From an uncultured Geobacteraceae bacterium (GTDB taxonomy: Bacteria; Desulfobacterota; Desulfuromonadia; Geobacterales; Pseudopelobacteraceae): DNA of 59,062 nucleotides. Shown one piece after another: positions 17,201-25,670 of the stretch. Each line of letters opens with the position of its first letter. Position 1 is the first letter of the stretch. Under the pieces are notes generated by a model, which was not told the origin of the DNA, ran no database searches, and worked only from the letters and a program-made list of their open reading frames with translations. Made by a program: the position numbers and the translations under genes. The stretch is taken from the NCBI GenBank assembly GCA_903852495.1, contig CAINRC010000132.1:1-59062 (forward strand), written 5' to 3'.

Positions 17201-19039
17201 TCAGGTGAGCCCTTTGCGAATCTGGTCAAGGTTTTCGATGTTGATATCATTTTTTTCACAGTACTCCCGTTCCAGCTCTTCGACAGAGAACCGGTCAAGC
17301 CCCGAATTTTCAAGAAAATCCTCCCGCAGTCCGACGTTCTGTTCCTCGATGATCTGCGGCAGCAGCGTGTGCAGGTATAAGGCCTCTTTCTTGATAGTGA
17401 CGATAGTTTCGTCAAAAAGGAGATCGGTGATGTTTGTACGGATCTGTTTTTTTGTTTTCAATTCCTCGTTAATTTCCGAGCGCAATGCTTTCTGGTCTGC
17501 CTTTGTTGTGACTCTGGAGTAGAAATTCCGGATGCGGTCGCGCACATGTTCCAAGAGGACAATGGCGGTCCTTTCCTCCTGGTCGATACCGGACAACAGC
17601 TGGAGTAGCTCTTCGATGGTTGACTGCTGCGCTTCAATTGCCGCAAGCCCAGACATAAGGTATGTTACCTTGCGGCGTCCGAACTTCCCGAGATAGGTGT
17701 TGGCAAGAAGTTCACGGATAAAAAGCTCCTGAAAACAGCCGTCGTGCAGATTATCAAAGGCAGCCTTGTGCTCCAGCAGGCCACGCAGCATCTCTTCATT
17801 TATCCGGGCATTTTCCATGAACGCCAGCTGGCTGACCAGATTCGATACAGAGTCAAAACGATCAAGGTAGGTAATGACGTAGGAGAAGCCGTCCAGCAGC
17901 GATACGTCGGCACCGTCATGGATTTTTTCATCACATCCCCGGCCGGCATCCAGCATCAGCTGGTCAAAGCTGTGATCACGGTTCTCCACCGCCTGTTTTT
18001 TTGCCTGAATCAGTTTGAGCATGTCATCCCGATCGATGCGGCTCTCAATGTCCATCTCCCGGAAAAAGATCCCTTCGAGTATCTCCCTGGTTGCGGCGAT
18101 ATAATCCTGCTCAGGGCTGTTCTTGAGGTTACGCCCCTTTTTGAGCATTTCATCAAGAGTGTAAAAAAGGGCTCCCGGAATTTTATTTCGCACCGACAAG
18201 GTTTTCAGACGTGTCAGGCGGGCATTGTCGAGATTGCTGATCTCTCCTTTGGAGTTACAGGCCAGCAGAATGTTGCGGTACTCGTCAACAATTCTTTTGT
18301 TGGCCGGGCTGCGGTACATGGTGTCGATTCTGATGCGCTCCTGCTGGTATTGGTCAATGGTATGAGTCGCAGCCACGTCCACCAGCCGGGCAAAATCATC
18401 GTCGGAGATTTTTTTGTTCCTGAAATAGAAGCTGCGGAAAAGATCCCGGTATTCGCGATGATGGCGGTTGATCAGTTTGACCAGGAACAGTTGGGAGGAT
18501 TCATCACGCAGCAGTGGGAACAACTCGGAAACCAGAAGGTCATCACGCCCGTCACTGACCGCTTCCGAACGTTTGATCGTCTTGCCGAGTTGTTTGACCA
18601 GCTCTTGCTGCTGCCCGCTCAGGGAGTGCGGCAGATGGTCGGAGTGAACAAAGAAAAAATAGTTGCAGACCGCGTTACCCTCAAAAAAAATGGAATCGAA
18701 GGTTACAGAACCGGAGGTATTTTCACTGAAACGGACAGAACCACCTTCATCGGCGTGGGCGCCGTGCATGACCAGGCGGTTGATGACATCCGGCTTGGCA
18801 AGATCGGAAGAGGGCAGATCCACACCGAACATGTATTCGCAAAAACTGCCGCCGTTACCCTGGTAGCTGACTCCGACCGGTGAAATGATCAGCTCGTTTC
18901 CGGGAGAAAAGATGCGCAGCTGGTCCATCTCCTGCACGATATTCAAGAAACAGCGCTGGTCCGCATTGTTGCCGGCCACCACGACGAAATACTCCGTCTG
19001 GTCTCCCATCATACCATGCAGCCGGATGTCCCTATGCAT
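17201..19039 (-). CDS. Conserved-looking protein of unknown function, 612 residues
   Basis: The product has no signal peptide or membrane segment and seems cytoplasmic and largely alpha-helical from about residue 140 onwards, with many charged heptad-like stretches (KKQAVENRDHSFDQLMLDAG, EELKTKKQIRTNITDLLF). The first 130 residues look like a separate alpha/beta domain (YFVVVAGNNADQRCFLNIV). I believe this corresponds to an uncharacterised family annotated in Geobacteraceae (possibly TIGR04442, from memory and unverified). The start at 19039 has GGGAG about nine bases upstream; in-frame ATGs at 19012 and 19009 are possible alternatives. It follows the metallo-beta-lactamase-fold gene by 15 bases, so the two probably form one transcript. 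No catalytic motif is visible and I assign no function. Confidence 0.8.
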   Translation of the reverse strand: MHRDIRLHGMMGDQTEYFVVVAGNNADQRCFLNIVQEMDQLRIFSPGNELIISPVGVSYQGNGGSFCEYMFGVDLPSSDLAKPDVINRLVMHGAHADEGGSVRFSENTSGSVTFDSIFFEGNAVCNYFFFVHSDHLPHSLSGQQQELVKQLGKTIKRSEAVSDGRDDLLVSELFPLLRDESSQLFLVKLINRHHREYRDLFRSFYFRNKKISDDDFARLVDVAATHTIDQYQQERIRIDTMYRSPANKRIVDEYRNILLACNSKGEISNLDNARLTRLKTLSVRNKIPGALFYTLDEMLKKGRNLKNSPEQDYIAATREILEGIFFREMDIESRIDRDDMLKLIQAKKQAVENRDHSFDQLMLDAGRGCDEKIHDGADVSLLDGFSYVITYLDRFDSVSNLVSQLAFMENARINEEMLRGLLEHKAAFDNLHDGCFQELFIRELLANTYLGKFGRRKVTYLMSGLAAIEAQQSTIEELLQLLSGIDQEERTAIVLLEHVRDRIRNFYSRVTTKADQKALRSEINEELKTKKQIRTNITDLLFDETIVTIKKEALYLHTLLPQIIEEQNVGLREDFLENSGLDRFSVEELEREYCEKNDINIENLDQIRKGLT

Positions 19040-19054
19040 CTGTCGTACTCCCTG

Positions 19055-19816
19055 TCATGGTTGCAGATCGAATGCCATGCCGTCGTATGCCAGTTCAAAA
19101 CCGGGCGGCAGCCTGGTCTCTTCCGCGTGCGCAACCTGGTGGGTGAGATGGGTCAAAATGGTCCGGGGGGCATGTAACTGTCGAGCGGCGGCAATAGCAC
19201 CGTCAATATTGAAATGGAACGGGTGTTCGGCCCAGCGCAGCCCGTCAATGATAAGCAGCTCCAGCCCCTGCAGCAGTTTTAGCGACGATGCCGGAATAGC
19301 GTTGCAGTCCGTAAGGTAGGCGGCATTGCCGATGCGGTAGCCAAGCGAAGTGCTCCGGCCATGCTCCAGCGGTATGGGAATGATGGTTCGACCGAACAGT
19401 TCAAAGGGCCCGCTCACTTCATGGGCAGCCAGCAGCGGCGAATAGCCGGAGCCCTCATGCTCGTTGAATATATAGCTGAATCCTTCCTTCAATATTTTGA
19501 GTGTTATCCGTGAAGCAAAACAGGGGATAATCTCCTTGTGCAGAAAATGAAAGCCGCGCAGATCATCAATGCCGTTGACATGGTCAGCATGGGCATGGGT
19601 GAAAAGAACGGCATCGATCCGCCGGATATGCTGGCGCAGGGCCTGCTCCCTCAAATCGGTGGACGTATCGATCAGGACGGTGTGATTGTCGTAGCTGAGC
19701 AGAAGAGATGCGCGTGTGCGCGTGTCCCGGGGGTCATCTGATACGCAGACCGGACAGTTGCAGCCGACCATCGGTACTCCGGTTGAGGTGCCGCTCCCTA
19801 AAATGGTGATCTTCAT
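19055..19816 (-). CDS. Metallo-beta-lactamase-fold hydrolase, PhnP-like phosphodiesterase
   Basis: The 253-residue protein has the zinc-binding HAHADH motif (His74, His76, Asp78, His79) and an N-terminal GSGTSTGVPMVGCNCPVC segment, which is typical of the PhnP/phosphoribosyl cyclic phosphodiesterase branch of the fold. The CNCPVC cysteines match the structural zinc site known in PhnP. Later metal ligands are visible as His153-type (PLEHGRS) and a C-terminal HLTHQVAH. PhnP opens cyclic phosphates, but family members without phosphonate genes nearby, as here, may act on other nucleotide or phosphodiester substrates. It lies 15 bases upstream of the 612-residue unknown gene and is likely to be cotranscribed with it. 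Confidence 0.88.
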   Translation of the reverse strand: MKITILGSGTSTGVPMVGCNCPVCVSDDPRDTRTRASLLLSYDNHTVLIDTSTDLREQALRQHIRRIDAVLFTHAHADHVNGIDDLRGFHFLHKEIIPCFASRITLKILKEGFSYIFNEHEGSGYSPLLAAHEVSGPFELFGRTIIPIPLEHGRSTSLGYRIGNAAYLTDCNAIPASSLKLLQGLELLIIDGLRWAEHPFHFNIDGAIAAARQLHAPRTILTHLTHQVAHAEETRLPPGFELAYDGMAFDLQP

Positions 19817-19909
19817 GCTGGGTAACCTTCACATTTTTTCCAAAAATAACAGAATCAGCTGGTACGGGCAAGGTTGATTGCGAACCGATTGAATCAGAAT
19901 AAAAAGGAC

Positions 19910-21163
19910 TTACCGCGCCAAATCGACAAGCAGGGCGATGTTCAGCCCGATAACGACCGCCGCCACGCTCCAGAGTACGGTAGTCCCCAGACGACGGTTG
20001 GCGTATTCGCCCATCACTTTGCGCGATGAGGTCAATACTATCAGCGGGATAATCGTCAGCGGCAGCTGGAGCGACAGGACTACCTGGCTCCAGAGAATCC
20101 CTTTAAATGGATCCGGCAGCAGCATAATGGCTGCCAATGCACCCGCCAGCGTGATGCCGAGCCCGATGCGGGAATGTGGGTCATTGATATCGAAGGGTTC
20201 GATAAAAATGCCGGCAAACACGCTTCCACCTGCCATGGCGGCGGTAACGGACGACGCAAGACCGGCAAATATCAGTCCAAGTGCAAAGATTACAGCTGAC
20301 GCTTTGCCGAAGATCGGCTCCAGGGTCACGGCCACCTGAGGCAGGTTGTCGATGGCAATGCTGTTTTTGTAAAATACGGCGGCGGCCATGATGATCATGG
20401 CACTGTTGATCGCCCAGCCGATGCCCATTCCGGCCAGAGTGTCCAGAAACTCATATTTCAGCTGTTTCTGGATGATGTCATCACCCTGTGCATGCCACTG
20501 GCGGCTCTGGATAACCTCCGAATGCAGGAAGATGTTGTGCGGCATGACCACCGCTCCCAATACCGCCATCACGACGGTCAGCGCCCCGACCGGGAAGGTC
20601 GGCGTTACCCAGGCGAGTGATGTCTGTACCCATGAAACATCTGCCAGCCAGATCTCGAAGATGAAGGCGAGCCCGATGAGGGAAACAAACCCCATAATCC
20701 ATTTTTCAAGGCGCCGGTAGTTTTTTGAGAAAAGCATCCAGGCCGAAAAACAGGCCGACAGGACCGCCCCGGCAAGCAGCGGCAGGCCGGTCAGCATTTT
20801 GAGGCCGATGGCCGCGCCGAGCAATTCCGCCAGAGCGGTGGCAATGCAGGCGATCATGGCGCTGCCGAGCATGAAGATCCGCTGCCACGGCCGGAAGAAT
20901 TTTGAGGCCGCCTCCGAGAGGCAGAGACCGGTGACAATCCCCAGATGGGCGGCATTATGCTGGACGATAATCAGGATGACCGTAGAGAGCGTCACCACCC
21001 AGAGGAGTTTGTAGCCGAACTGGGAACCGGCGGCCACGTTGGTGACCCAGTTGCCCGGATCGATGAAGCCGACCGTGACAAAAAAGCCGGGACCGATGTA
21101 GCGGAACAGTTCCAACGAGGCAATCCGTGACGCCTGCCTGCCGATATGGGAGAGCCAGTTCAC
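19910..21163 (-). CDS. mntH: Nramp-family divalent metal transporter
   Basis: The 417-residue protein has about eleven membrane segments with both metal-binding signatures of the Nramp family: DPGN (residues 35-38) in the first helix and MPHN (207-210) in the sixth. These residues coordinate Mn(II) or Fe(II) during proton-coupled uptake in characterised homologues. The protein would import metal across the inner membrane. It lies 15 bases after the gamma-carbonic anhydrase gene on the same strand, so the two are likely one operon; linking a metal importer to a metalloenzyme is plausible but not proof of a shared role. I use the symbol mntH for the family; preference for manganese over iron cannot be read from the sequence. 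Confidence 0.9.
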   Translation of the reverse strand: MNWLSHIGRQASRIASLELFRYIGPGFFVTVGFIDPGNWVTNVAAGSQFGYKLLWVVTLSTVILIIVQHNAAHLGIVTGLCLSEAASKFFRPWQRIFMLGSAMIACIATALAELLGAAIGLKMLTGLPLLAGAVLSACFSAWMLFSKNYRRLEKWIMGFVSLIGLAFIFEIWLADVSWVQTSLAWVTPTFPVGALTVVMAVLGAVVMPHNIFLHSEVIQSRQWHAQGDDIIQKQLKYEFLDTLAGMGIGWAINSAMIIMAAAVFYKNSIAIDNLPQVAVTLEPIFGKASAVIFALGLIFAGLASSVTAAMAGGSVFAGIFIEPFDINDPHSRIGLGITLAGALAAIMLLPDPFKGILWSQVVLSLQLPLTIIPLIVLTSSRKVMGEYANRRLGTTVLWSVAAVVIGLNIALLVDLAR

Positions 21164-21178
21164 GGCGCTGGGACCGGA

Positions 21179-21706
21179 TCAGTCATTGATGTACTGCAGC
21201 GCGTACTTCACATAGTTGCCCGCAGATTTTTTCAACCACGCCACCTCGTCCGGAGTCAGGTCGCGCTTGTATTTTGCCGGTGCACCCACCCAGAGGGTAT
21301 GGGGCGGGATTACCGTCCCTTCCGTGACCAGTGCCCGTGCCCCGATCAGTGCCCCCTCGCCGACCACGGCATGATCCATGACCATGGCCTGCATTCCGAT
21401 AAAACAGCCGTCCTGCAGGGTGCAGCCGTGCAGGGTTACACTGTGCCCGATGGTGACGTCATCACCGATGATCAGAGGCGCTCCCGGATCATCGGCATGT
21501 TTCTTATGGGTGACATGCAGCATGGAGAGGTCCTGCACGTTACTGCGGGCACCGATACGGATACTGTTGACGTCACCGCGAACCACACAGTTGTACCAGA
21601 CACTTGACTGCTCTCCCATCTGCACGTCGCCGATAATCACGGCGGTTTCGGCAACAAAAGCGCTAGGGTCGATAACGGGATGAATGTTCTGGAAAGATTT
21701 GATCAT
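21179..21706 (-). CDS. Gamma-class carbonic anhydrase-family protein (YrdA/PaaY-like)
   Basis: The 175-residue product is a left-handed beta-helix protein with repeated hexapeptides (such as VIIGDV, IRIGAR, PLIIGDDVTIGH). Three histidines in the expected zinc positions are present: His64 (or His67) in LHVTH, His88 in TIGH and His93 in TLHG. Carbonic anhydrases of this class interconvert CO2 and bicarbonate, but many short members like this have no measured activity, so the enzymatic role is uncertain. The start has a weak upstream ribosome site (AAGGATTACTG). It is the first gene of a likely two-gene operon with the Nramp transporter and is divergent from dapF. Confidence 0.88.
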   Translation of the reverse strand: MIKSFQNIHPVIDPSAFVAETAVIIGDVQMGEQSSVWYNCVVRGDVNSIRIGARSNVQDLSMLHVTHKKHADDPGAPLIIGDDVTIGHSVTLHGCTLQDGCFIGMQAMVMDHAVVGEGALIGARALVTEGTVIPPHTLWVGAPAKYKRDLTPDEVAWLKKSAGNYVKYALQYIND

Positions 21707-21814
21707 GGTCAGTAATCCTTATAAAGAAAATGGTTTCGACGGGCGGGAGTATAACCGCTCGACCGTGACTTGGCAATCGTAGCCTTTCCGCCCGAAAAAG
21801 AGAGATTAAACTAC

Positions 21815-21843
21815 TTGTTACCCCGCTCTGTTTTTGCTATGTT
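21815..21843 (+). promoter_or_regulatory. Sigma-70-type promoter for dapF
   Basis: TTGTTA (21815-21820) and TATGTT (21838-21843) are separated by 17 bases. Transcription would begin about 30 bases before the dapF start. The site lies in the divergent gap between the carbonic anhydrase gene and dapF. It is a visual match only. Confidence 0.5.
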
Positions 21844-21881
21844 GCGAAGCCGATTTTAACGAGCAAGGGGATACCAGTACG

Positions 21882-22724
21882 ATGAAATTTACCAAGATGC
21901 AGGGTGCCGGGAACGACTACGTGTATGTGAACTGTTTTGAGGAGACGGTAAGCGATCCTCAGGGCGCAGCGATACGGGTTTCGGACCGCAATTTCGGGAT
22001 AGGTTCCGATGGGCTGATTCTGATCATGCCGTCAAAGATTGCCGATGTCCGGATGCGGATGTTCAACTCCGACGGTTCCGAATCTGAGATGTGCGGTAAC
22101 GGTATCCGCTGTGTCGCCAAATACGCCTACGATCACGGCATTGTAACCAGGACTGAAATCACCGCAGAGACCGGCGCCGGTATCCTGACACTGCAGCTTT
22201 TCACCGGTGCCGACGGTACGGTGGAAAAGGTTCGGGTCAACATGGGGCCGCCGCGCCTGACGCGTGCCGAAATCCCCATGACCGGAGATCCCGCTGCACA
22301 GGTTGTCGCGGAAGAATTGACCGTTTTGGACCGCACTTTCAAAATAACCTGCGCTTCCATGGGTAACCCGCACTGCGTCATTTTTGTCGATGATGTAGAA
22401 AACTTTCCGGTTACAACCTATGGCCCGCTGATTGAAAACAATGCACTGTTTCCGCGCCGCACCAATGTGGAGTTCATCCAGATCATCTCGCGGACCGAAA
22501 TCCGCCAGCGTACCTGGGAGCGGGGCGCCGGTGAAACCCTGGCGTGCGGCACCGGTTCCAGTGCCGTAACGGCGGCCTGCGTGCTGAACGGATTGACGGA
22601 AAAACGGATTCTCAACCATTTATCCGGTGGTGATCTGGAAATGGAATGGGCAGAGGACGGCTGTATTTACATGACCGGTCCGGCGGTGGAAGTATTCAAC
22701 GGAGAAATCCCGGGGCAGTTCTGA
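21882..22724 (+). CDS. dapF: Diaminopimelate epimerase
   Basis: DapF converts LL-diaminopimelate to the meso form, the precursor of lysine and of the peptidoglycan cross-link. The protein has 280 residues, the usual family length, and both active-site cysteines in their conserved contexts: Cys71 in MCGNGIRC and Cys222 in ACGTGSSA. The N-terminal motif [14 protein letters not shown] is also diagnostic. The ATG at 21882 follows AAGGGG at 21865-21870; an in-frame ATG at 21834 would put 16 non-conserved residues in front of the family's normal start and overlaps the promoter. It precedes the type II secretion genes by 71 bases, probably without functional connection. Confidence 0.97.
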   Translation: MKFTKMQGAGNDYVYVNCFEETVSDPQGAAIRVSDRNFGIGSDGLILIMPSKIADVRMRMFNSDGSESEMCGNGIRCVAKYAYDHGIVTRTEITAETGAGILTLQLFTGADGTVEKVRVNMGPPRLTRAEIPMTGDPAAQVVAEELTVLDRTFKITCASMGNPHCVIFVDDVENFPVTTYGPLIENNALFPRRTNVEFIQIISRTEIRQRTWERGAGETLACGTGSSAVTAACVLNGLTEKRILNHLSGGDLEMEWAEDGCIYMTGPAVEVFNGEIPGQF

Positions 22725-22760
22725 ATGTAAGATTCTGATTTAGCCCCGGAATCCAAGTTC

Positions 22761-22780
22761 CAAAATTCAAAATTCAAAAT
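22761..22780. repeat. Short 7-bp tandem repeat (CAAAATT)
   Basis: Just under three copies of CAAAATT lie in the dapF-gspC gap. The tract is A/T-rich compared with its surroundings and sits about 15-35 bases before the gspC start, where it might affect expression or may be neutral. Confidence 0.6.
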
Positions 22781-22795
22781 CGTTTTCCAGGTACT

Positions 22796-23677
22796 ATGTC
22801 ACGCACGGTTAATATCATAAATATTTTTTTGGGAATCCTTATCATTGCCCTGCTGGCCGGTATCGTCACGGAGCGTCTTTCCCTGCGCCTCGGGAAAGCG
22901 TTTCTGCCCAAAGGGGACAGTTCTGCTGGAACTCCCGTATCCGCACCTCCGCGCACTGAAGAGTTGGCGTTTTACGCCCCGATCCTTACGAACGGCCTGT
23001 TCGGTAAGGGAGCTCAGGGCCCGCTGACCGTCATTACCAATGCACCGGCGGCAGTACAGGCCGCCCCGGTGACCGCCCCCACCGATTTGATGCTGCTCGG
23101 CACGGTTGTCGGGGGTTTCCGTGAGACCTTTGCGCTGGTACGCCACACAACAAAGCAGGAAGAGAGGGTGTTCCGACTGGGAGATATGGTGTTTGATGCC
23201 GGACGTCTGGCGGAGGTCGGCAGGGAACGGGCCTTTATCATCATCAACAATAAAAAGGTCGAACTGTTGACCCCCATGGCGCCTCCGGTAGTGGCTCCCG
23301 CCACTCCGGCAGCTCCGGCGGCGGCGCGCCCAGCGGCGACTGTGGCCAGCACCGGGGCCGGCAGTTATGTCATTGATCAGCGGGCGTTGACAGCCGCACT
23401 GGAGAATCCGGCCCAGGCCATGGGTGATGCCCGTCTCATTCCGAGCCAGAAGGATGGCAAAGTTGAAGGATTCCGGGCGTCGGAGGTAAAACCGGGCGGC
23501 CTGTTTGCAATGATCGGCATAAAAAATGGTGATATTCTTTTACGGCTGAACGACTTTCCCATGGATGCCCCGGACAAGGCGCTGCAGTCGTTTATCGCCC
23601 TTAAGGGGCAGAGCCGATTGAAGCTTGATCTTGTCCGTGACGGGCAGCCGCAGACATTCAATTACGATATCCGGTGA
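22796..23677 (+). CDS. gspC: Type II secretion system protein C (GspC)
   Basis: GspC is the inner-membrane clamp that links the assembly platform to the outer-membrane secretin. This 293-residue protein has one N-terminal membrane helix (about residues 6-26) after a short cytosolic tail, an HR (homology region) domain around residues 90-165 (DLMLLGTVVGGFRETFALV, then EERVFRLGDMVFDAGRLAEV), an Ala/Pro-rich linker, and a C-terminal PDZ domain (GGLFAMIGIKNGDILLRLNDFPMD). The ATG at 22796 has only a weak AGG upstream. The secretin gene begins 91 bases after its stop. GspC proteins contribute to substrate specificity, but the secreted cargo is unknown here. Confidence 0.9.
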   Translation: MSRTVNIINIFLGILIIALLAGIVTERLSLRLGKAFLPKGDSSAGTPVSAPPRTEELAFYAPILTNGLFGKGAQGPLTVITNAPAAVQAAPVTAPTDLMLLGTVVGGFRETFALVRHTTKQEERVFRLGDMVFDAGRLAEVGRERAFIIINNKKVELLTPMAPPVVAPATPAAPAAARPAATVASTGAGSYVIDQRALTAALENPAQAMGDARLIPSQKDGKVEGFRASEVKPGGLFAMIGIKNGDILLRLNDFPMDAPDKALQSFIALKGQSRLKLDLVRDGQPQTFNYDIR

Positions 23678-23768
23678 ACAGCCCCCTCGGACTCTGTTCG
23701 GGGAATGGTGAATATACTGACTGAGGAGCCGAAACCCGGTCTATTTACGTAACAATATGGAGGCACAC

Positions 23769-25670
23769 TTGAAACAATATATGCTGCGTTCGCTTTGCAC
23801 CCTTTTTCTGCTGGGAGCACTCCTTGTCCCGCCGGCTCTGGCCTCCGGAGCAAAAGGGGTGGTGCTGAACTTCAACGAGGTCGATATCTCCACCATGGTG
23901 AAGTTCATCAGTGACCTGACCGGTAAAAACTTCATCCTTGATGATCGGGTCAAGGGAAAGATATCGGTGTATTCCCCGTCCAAACTCTCCATTGAAGAAG
24001 CGTACAATGTGTTTACCTCCGTAATGGAGCTGAAAGGCTTTACGGTTGTGCAGAGCGGCAAGGTTGCCAAAATCATCCCTTCCACCTCTGCCAAACAATC
24101 CGGTTTCAAGCTGCTGCCGACAGGGGAACAGGCTCCGGTCAACGAGAGCTACGTTGCTCAGGTAACCAAGCTTGAACATATTACCGCCCAGGAAGCGGTA
24201 GCGTTTCTGCAGCCGATGATTTCCAAGGACGGGCATCTCTCTGCCTTCGGCCCGAGCAATATGATTCTGATGGTTGACTCGTCCATCAATGTTCGCAAAC
24301 TCCACGAACTTCTGCAGACGATTGATTCCGAACGCACCCGCGAAGGGCTGGAGATGATTTATCTAAAGAGTGCTTCGGCCGAAAGCGCTGCAACAACGGT
24401 GCGTCAGTGGTTGGCCGGCTCCGACGGCAAAAGCGGCGCACCGGCAGCAGCAGGAGCCGCCGGAGGAGCTGGAGTAGGAAATTCAGCGATCGTTCTGGCG
24501 GATCTACGTCTGAATGCCCTGCTGATTTCCGGTAATGATGCTACCAAAAAAGCGATTCGTGAACTGGTGGCAAAACTGGATGTCGCCCCGCCCGAAGCAA
24601 ACAGCAAAGTCAACGTCTATTATCTGGAAAATACTGATGCCACGGAGATGGCGAAGGTTCTTGACGGCGTCGTCAAGGGGATTACCGCCCAGGCGGCGCC
24701 ACAGGCGGGCGCCCAGGCGTCTCCGTTTGACAGCGGCAAAGTCACCATTACCGCTGACAAGGGGTCAAATTCGCTGGTAATCATGGCATCACCAACCGAT
24801 TACACCAACCTCGTTCAGGTCATAAAAAAGCTGGACCGCCGTAGCAAGCAGGTGTTTGTCCAGGTGCTGATCGCCGAAGTTTCACTGGACAAATCCCATG
24901 ATTTCGGGCTGCAGACCGGATTGATCGGGGGGGCAAAACCCTCCAGCAACCTTACTGTGGCCGGTATGTATGATCCGCTTGGTACGCTTGGCACCATCGG
25001 CACCATTATTGCCGCAGGGGGCAAACTGACCCCCGACCTCGTCGCCAGTCCCATTAACGTGACGGCGGTACTGAAGGCGCTGGACTCCAAAGGACTGCTC
25101 AACATTCTCTCGACCCCCAATATCCTTACCTCCGACAACAAGGAGGCGGAAATCAATGTGGGTGAAAACGTACCGTTCACCGGCGGCACAACCCAGAGTA
25201 CCATCGGCACCACAACGTCTGTAGAACGCAAGGACATCGGCATCAACCTGAAAATCAAGCCCCAGATCAGCGAAGGCGATTATATCCGCATGGATATCAA
25301 TCAGGAAATTTCGCAGGTCAAGGACAGCAAAGGGGAAGCGGTGGACCTGGTGACAACCAAGCGTTCGGCCAAGACCAGCATTGTGGTCAAGGACAAGGAA
25401 ACGGTTGTGATCGGCGGCCTGATCCAGGATACGGAGAATGAAACGATCAACAAGGTGCCGTTTCTCGGTGATATCCCGGTGCTTGGCTGGCTGTTCAAGT
25501 CTAAATCAAAAACGCGCAACAAAACCAACCTGATGATTCTGCTGACGCCGCACATCATCAAAGATGCCGGCGACCTGGCAGAAATGACCCGAGGCCAGCG
25601 GACTTCGTTCGGCGAGTCGTCAAAACTCACTGAAACTGTTGACGTCCTGAAAGAGATTTCAGTCAAATGA
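23769..25670 (+). CDS. gspD: Type II secretion system secretin (GspD)
   Basis: GspD forms the large outer-membrane pore of the type II system. I chose the TTG at 23769, which has GGAGG at 23759-23763 about five bases upstream and gives MKQYMLRSLCTLFLLGALLVPPALA as signal peptide; an ATG at 23757 overlaps that ribosome site. The 633-residue product shows an N0 domain (VVLNFNEVDISTMVKFISDLTG), three N domains with the QEAVAFLQPM and LIIS-type repeats, and the secretin core near the C-terminus with conserved VPFTGG and a terminal LMILLTPHII. There is a Gly/Ala-rich insert near residue 220. Its stop overlaps the gspE start (ATGA). Confidence 0.95.
   Translation: MKQYMLRSLCTLFLLGALLVPPALASGAKGVVLNFNEVDISTMVKFISDLTGKNFILDDRVKGKISVYSPSKLSIEEAYNVFTSVMELKGFTVVQSGKVAKIIPSTSAKQSGFKLLPTGEQAPVNESYVAQVTKLEHITAQEAVAFLQPMISKDGHLSAFGPSNMILMVDSSINVRKLHELLQTIDSERTREGLEMIYLKSASAESAATTVRQWLAGSDGKSGAPAAAGAAGGAGVGNSAIVLADLRLNALLISGNDATKKAIRELVAKLDVAPPEANSKVNVYYLENTDATEMAKVLDGVVKGITAQAAPQAGAQASPFDSGKVTITADKGSNSLVIMASPTDYTNLVQVIKKLDRRSKQVFVQVLIAEVSLDKSHDFGLQTGLIGGAKPSSNLTVAGMYDPLGTLGTIGTIIAAGGKLTPDLVASPINVTAVLKALDSKGLLNILSTPNILTSDNKEAEINVGENVPFTGGTTQSTIGTTTSVERKDIGINLKIKPQISEGDYIRMDINQEISQVKDSKGEAVDLVTTKRSAKTSIVVKDKETVVIGGLIQDTENETINKVPFLGDIPVLGWLFKSKSKTRNKTNLMILLTPHIIKDAGDLAEMTRGQRTSFGESSKLTETVDVLKEISVK

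Noticed and set aside
17744-18883. Long plus-strand open frame opposite the 612-residue gene
   Set aside because: It looks like a mirror of a codon-biased gene, with no family features. The minus-strand frame is longer and has good spacing to its neighbour.
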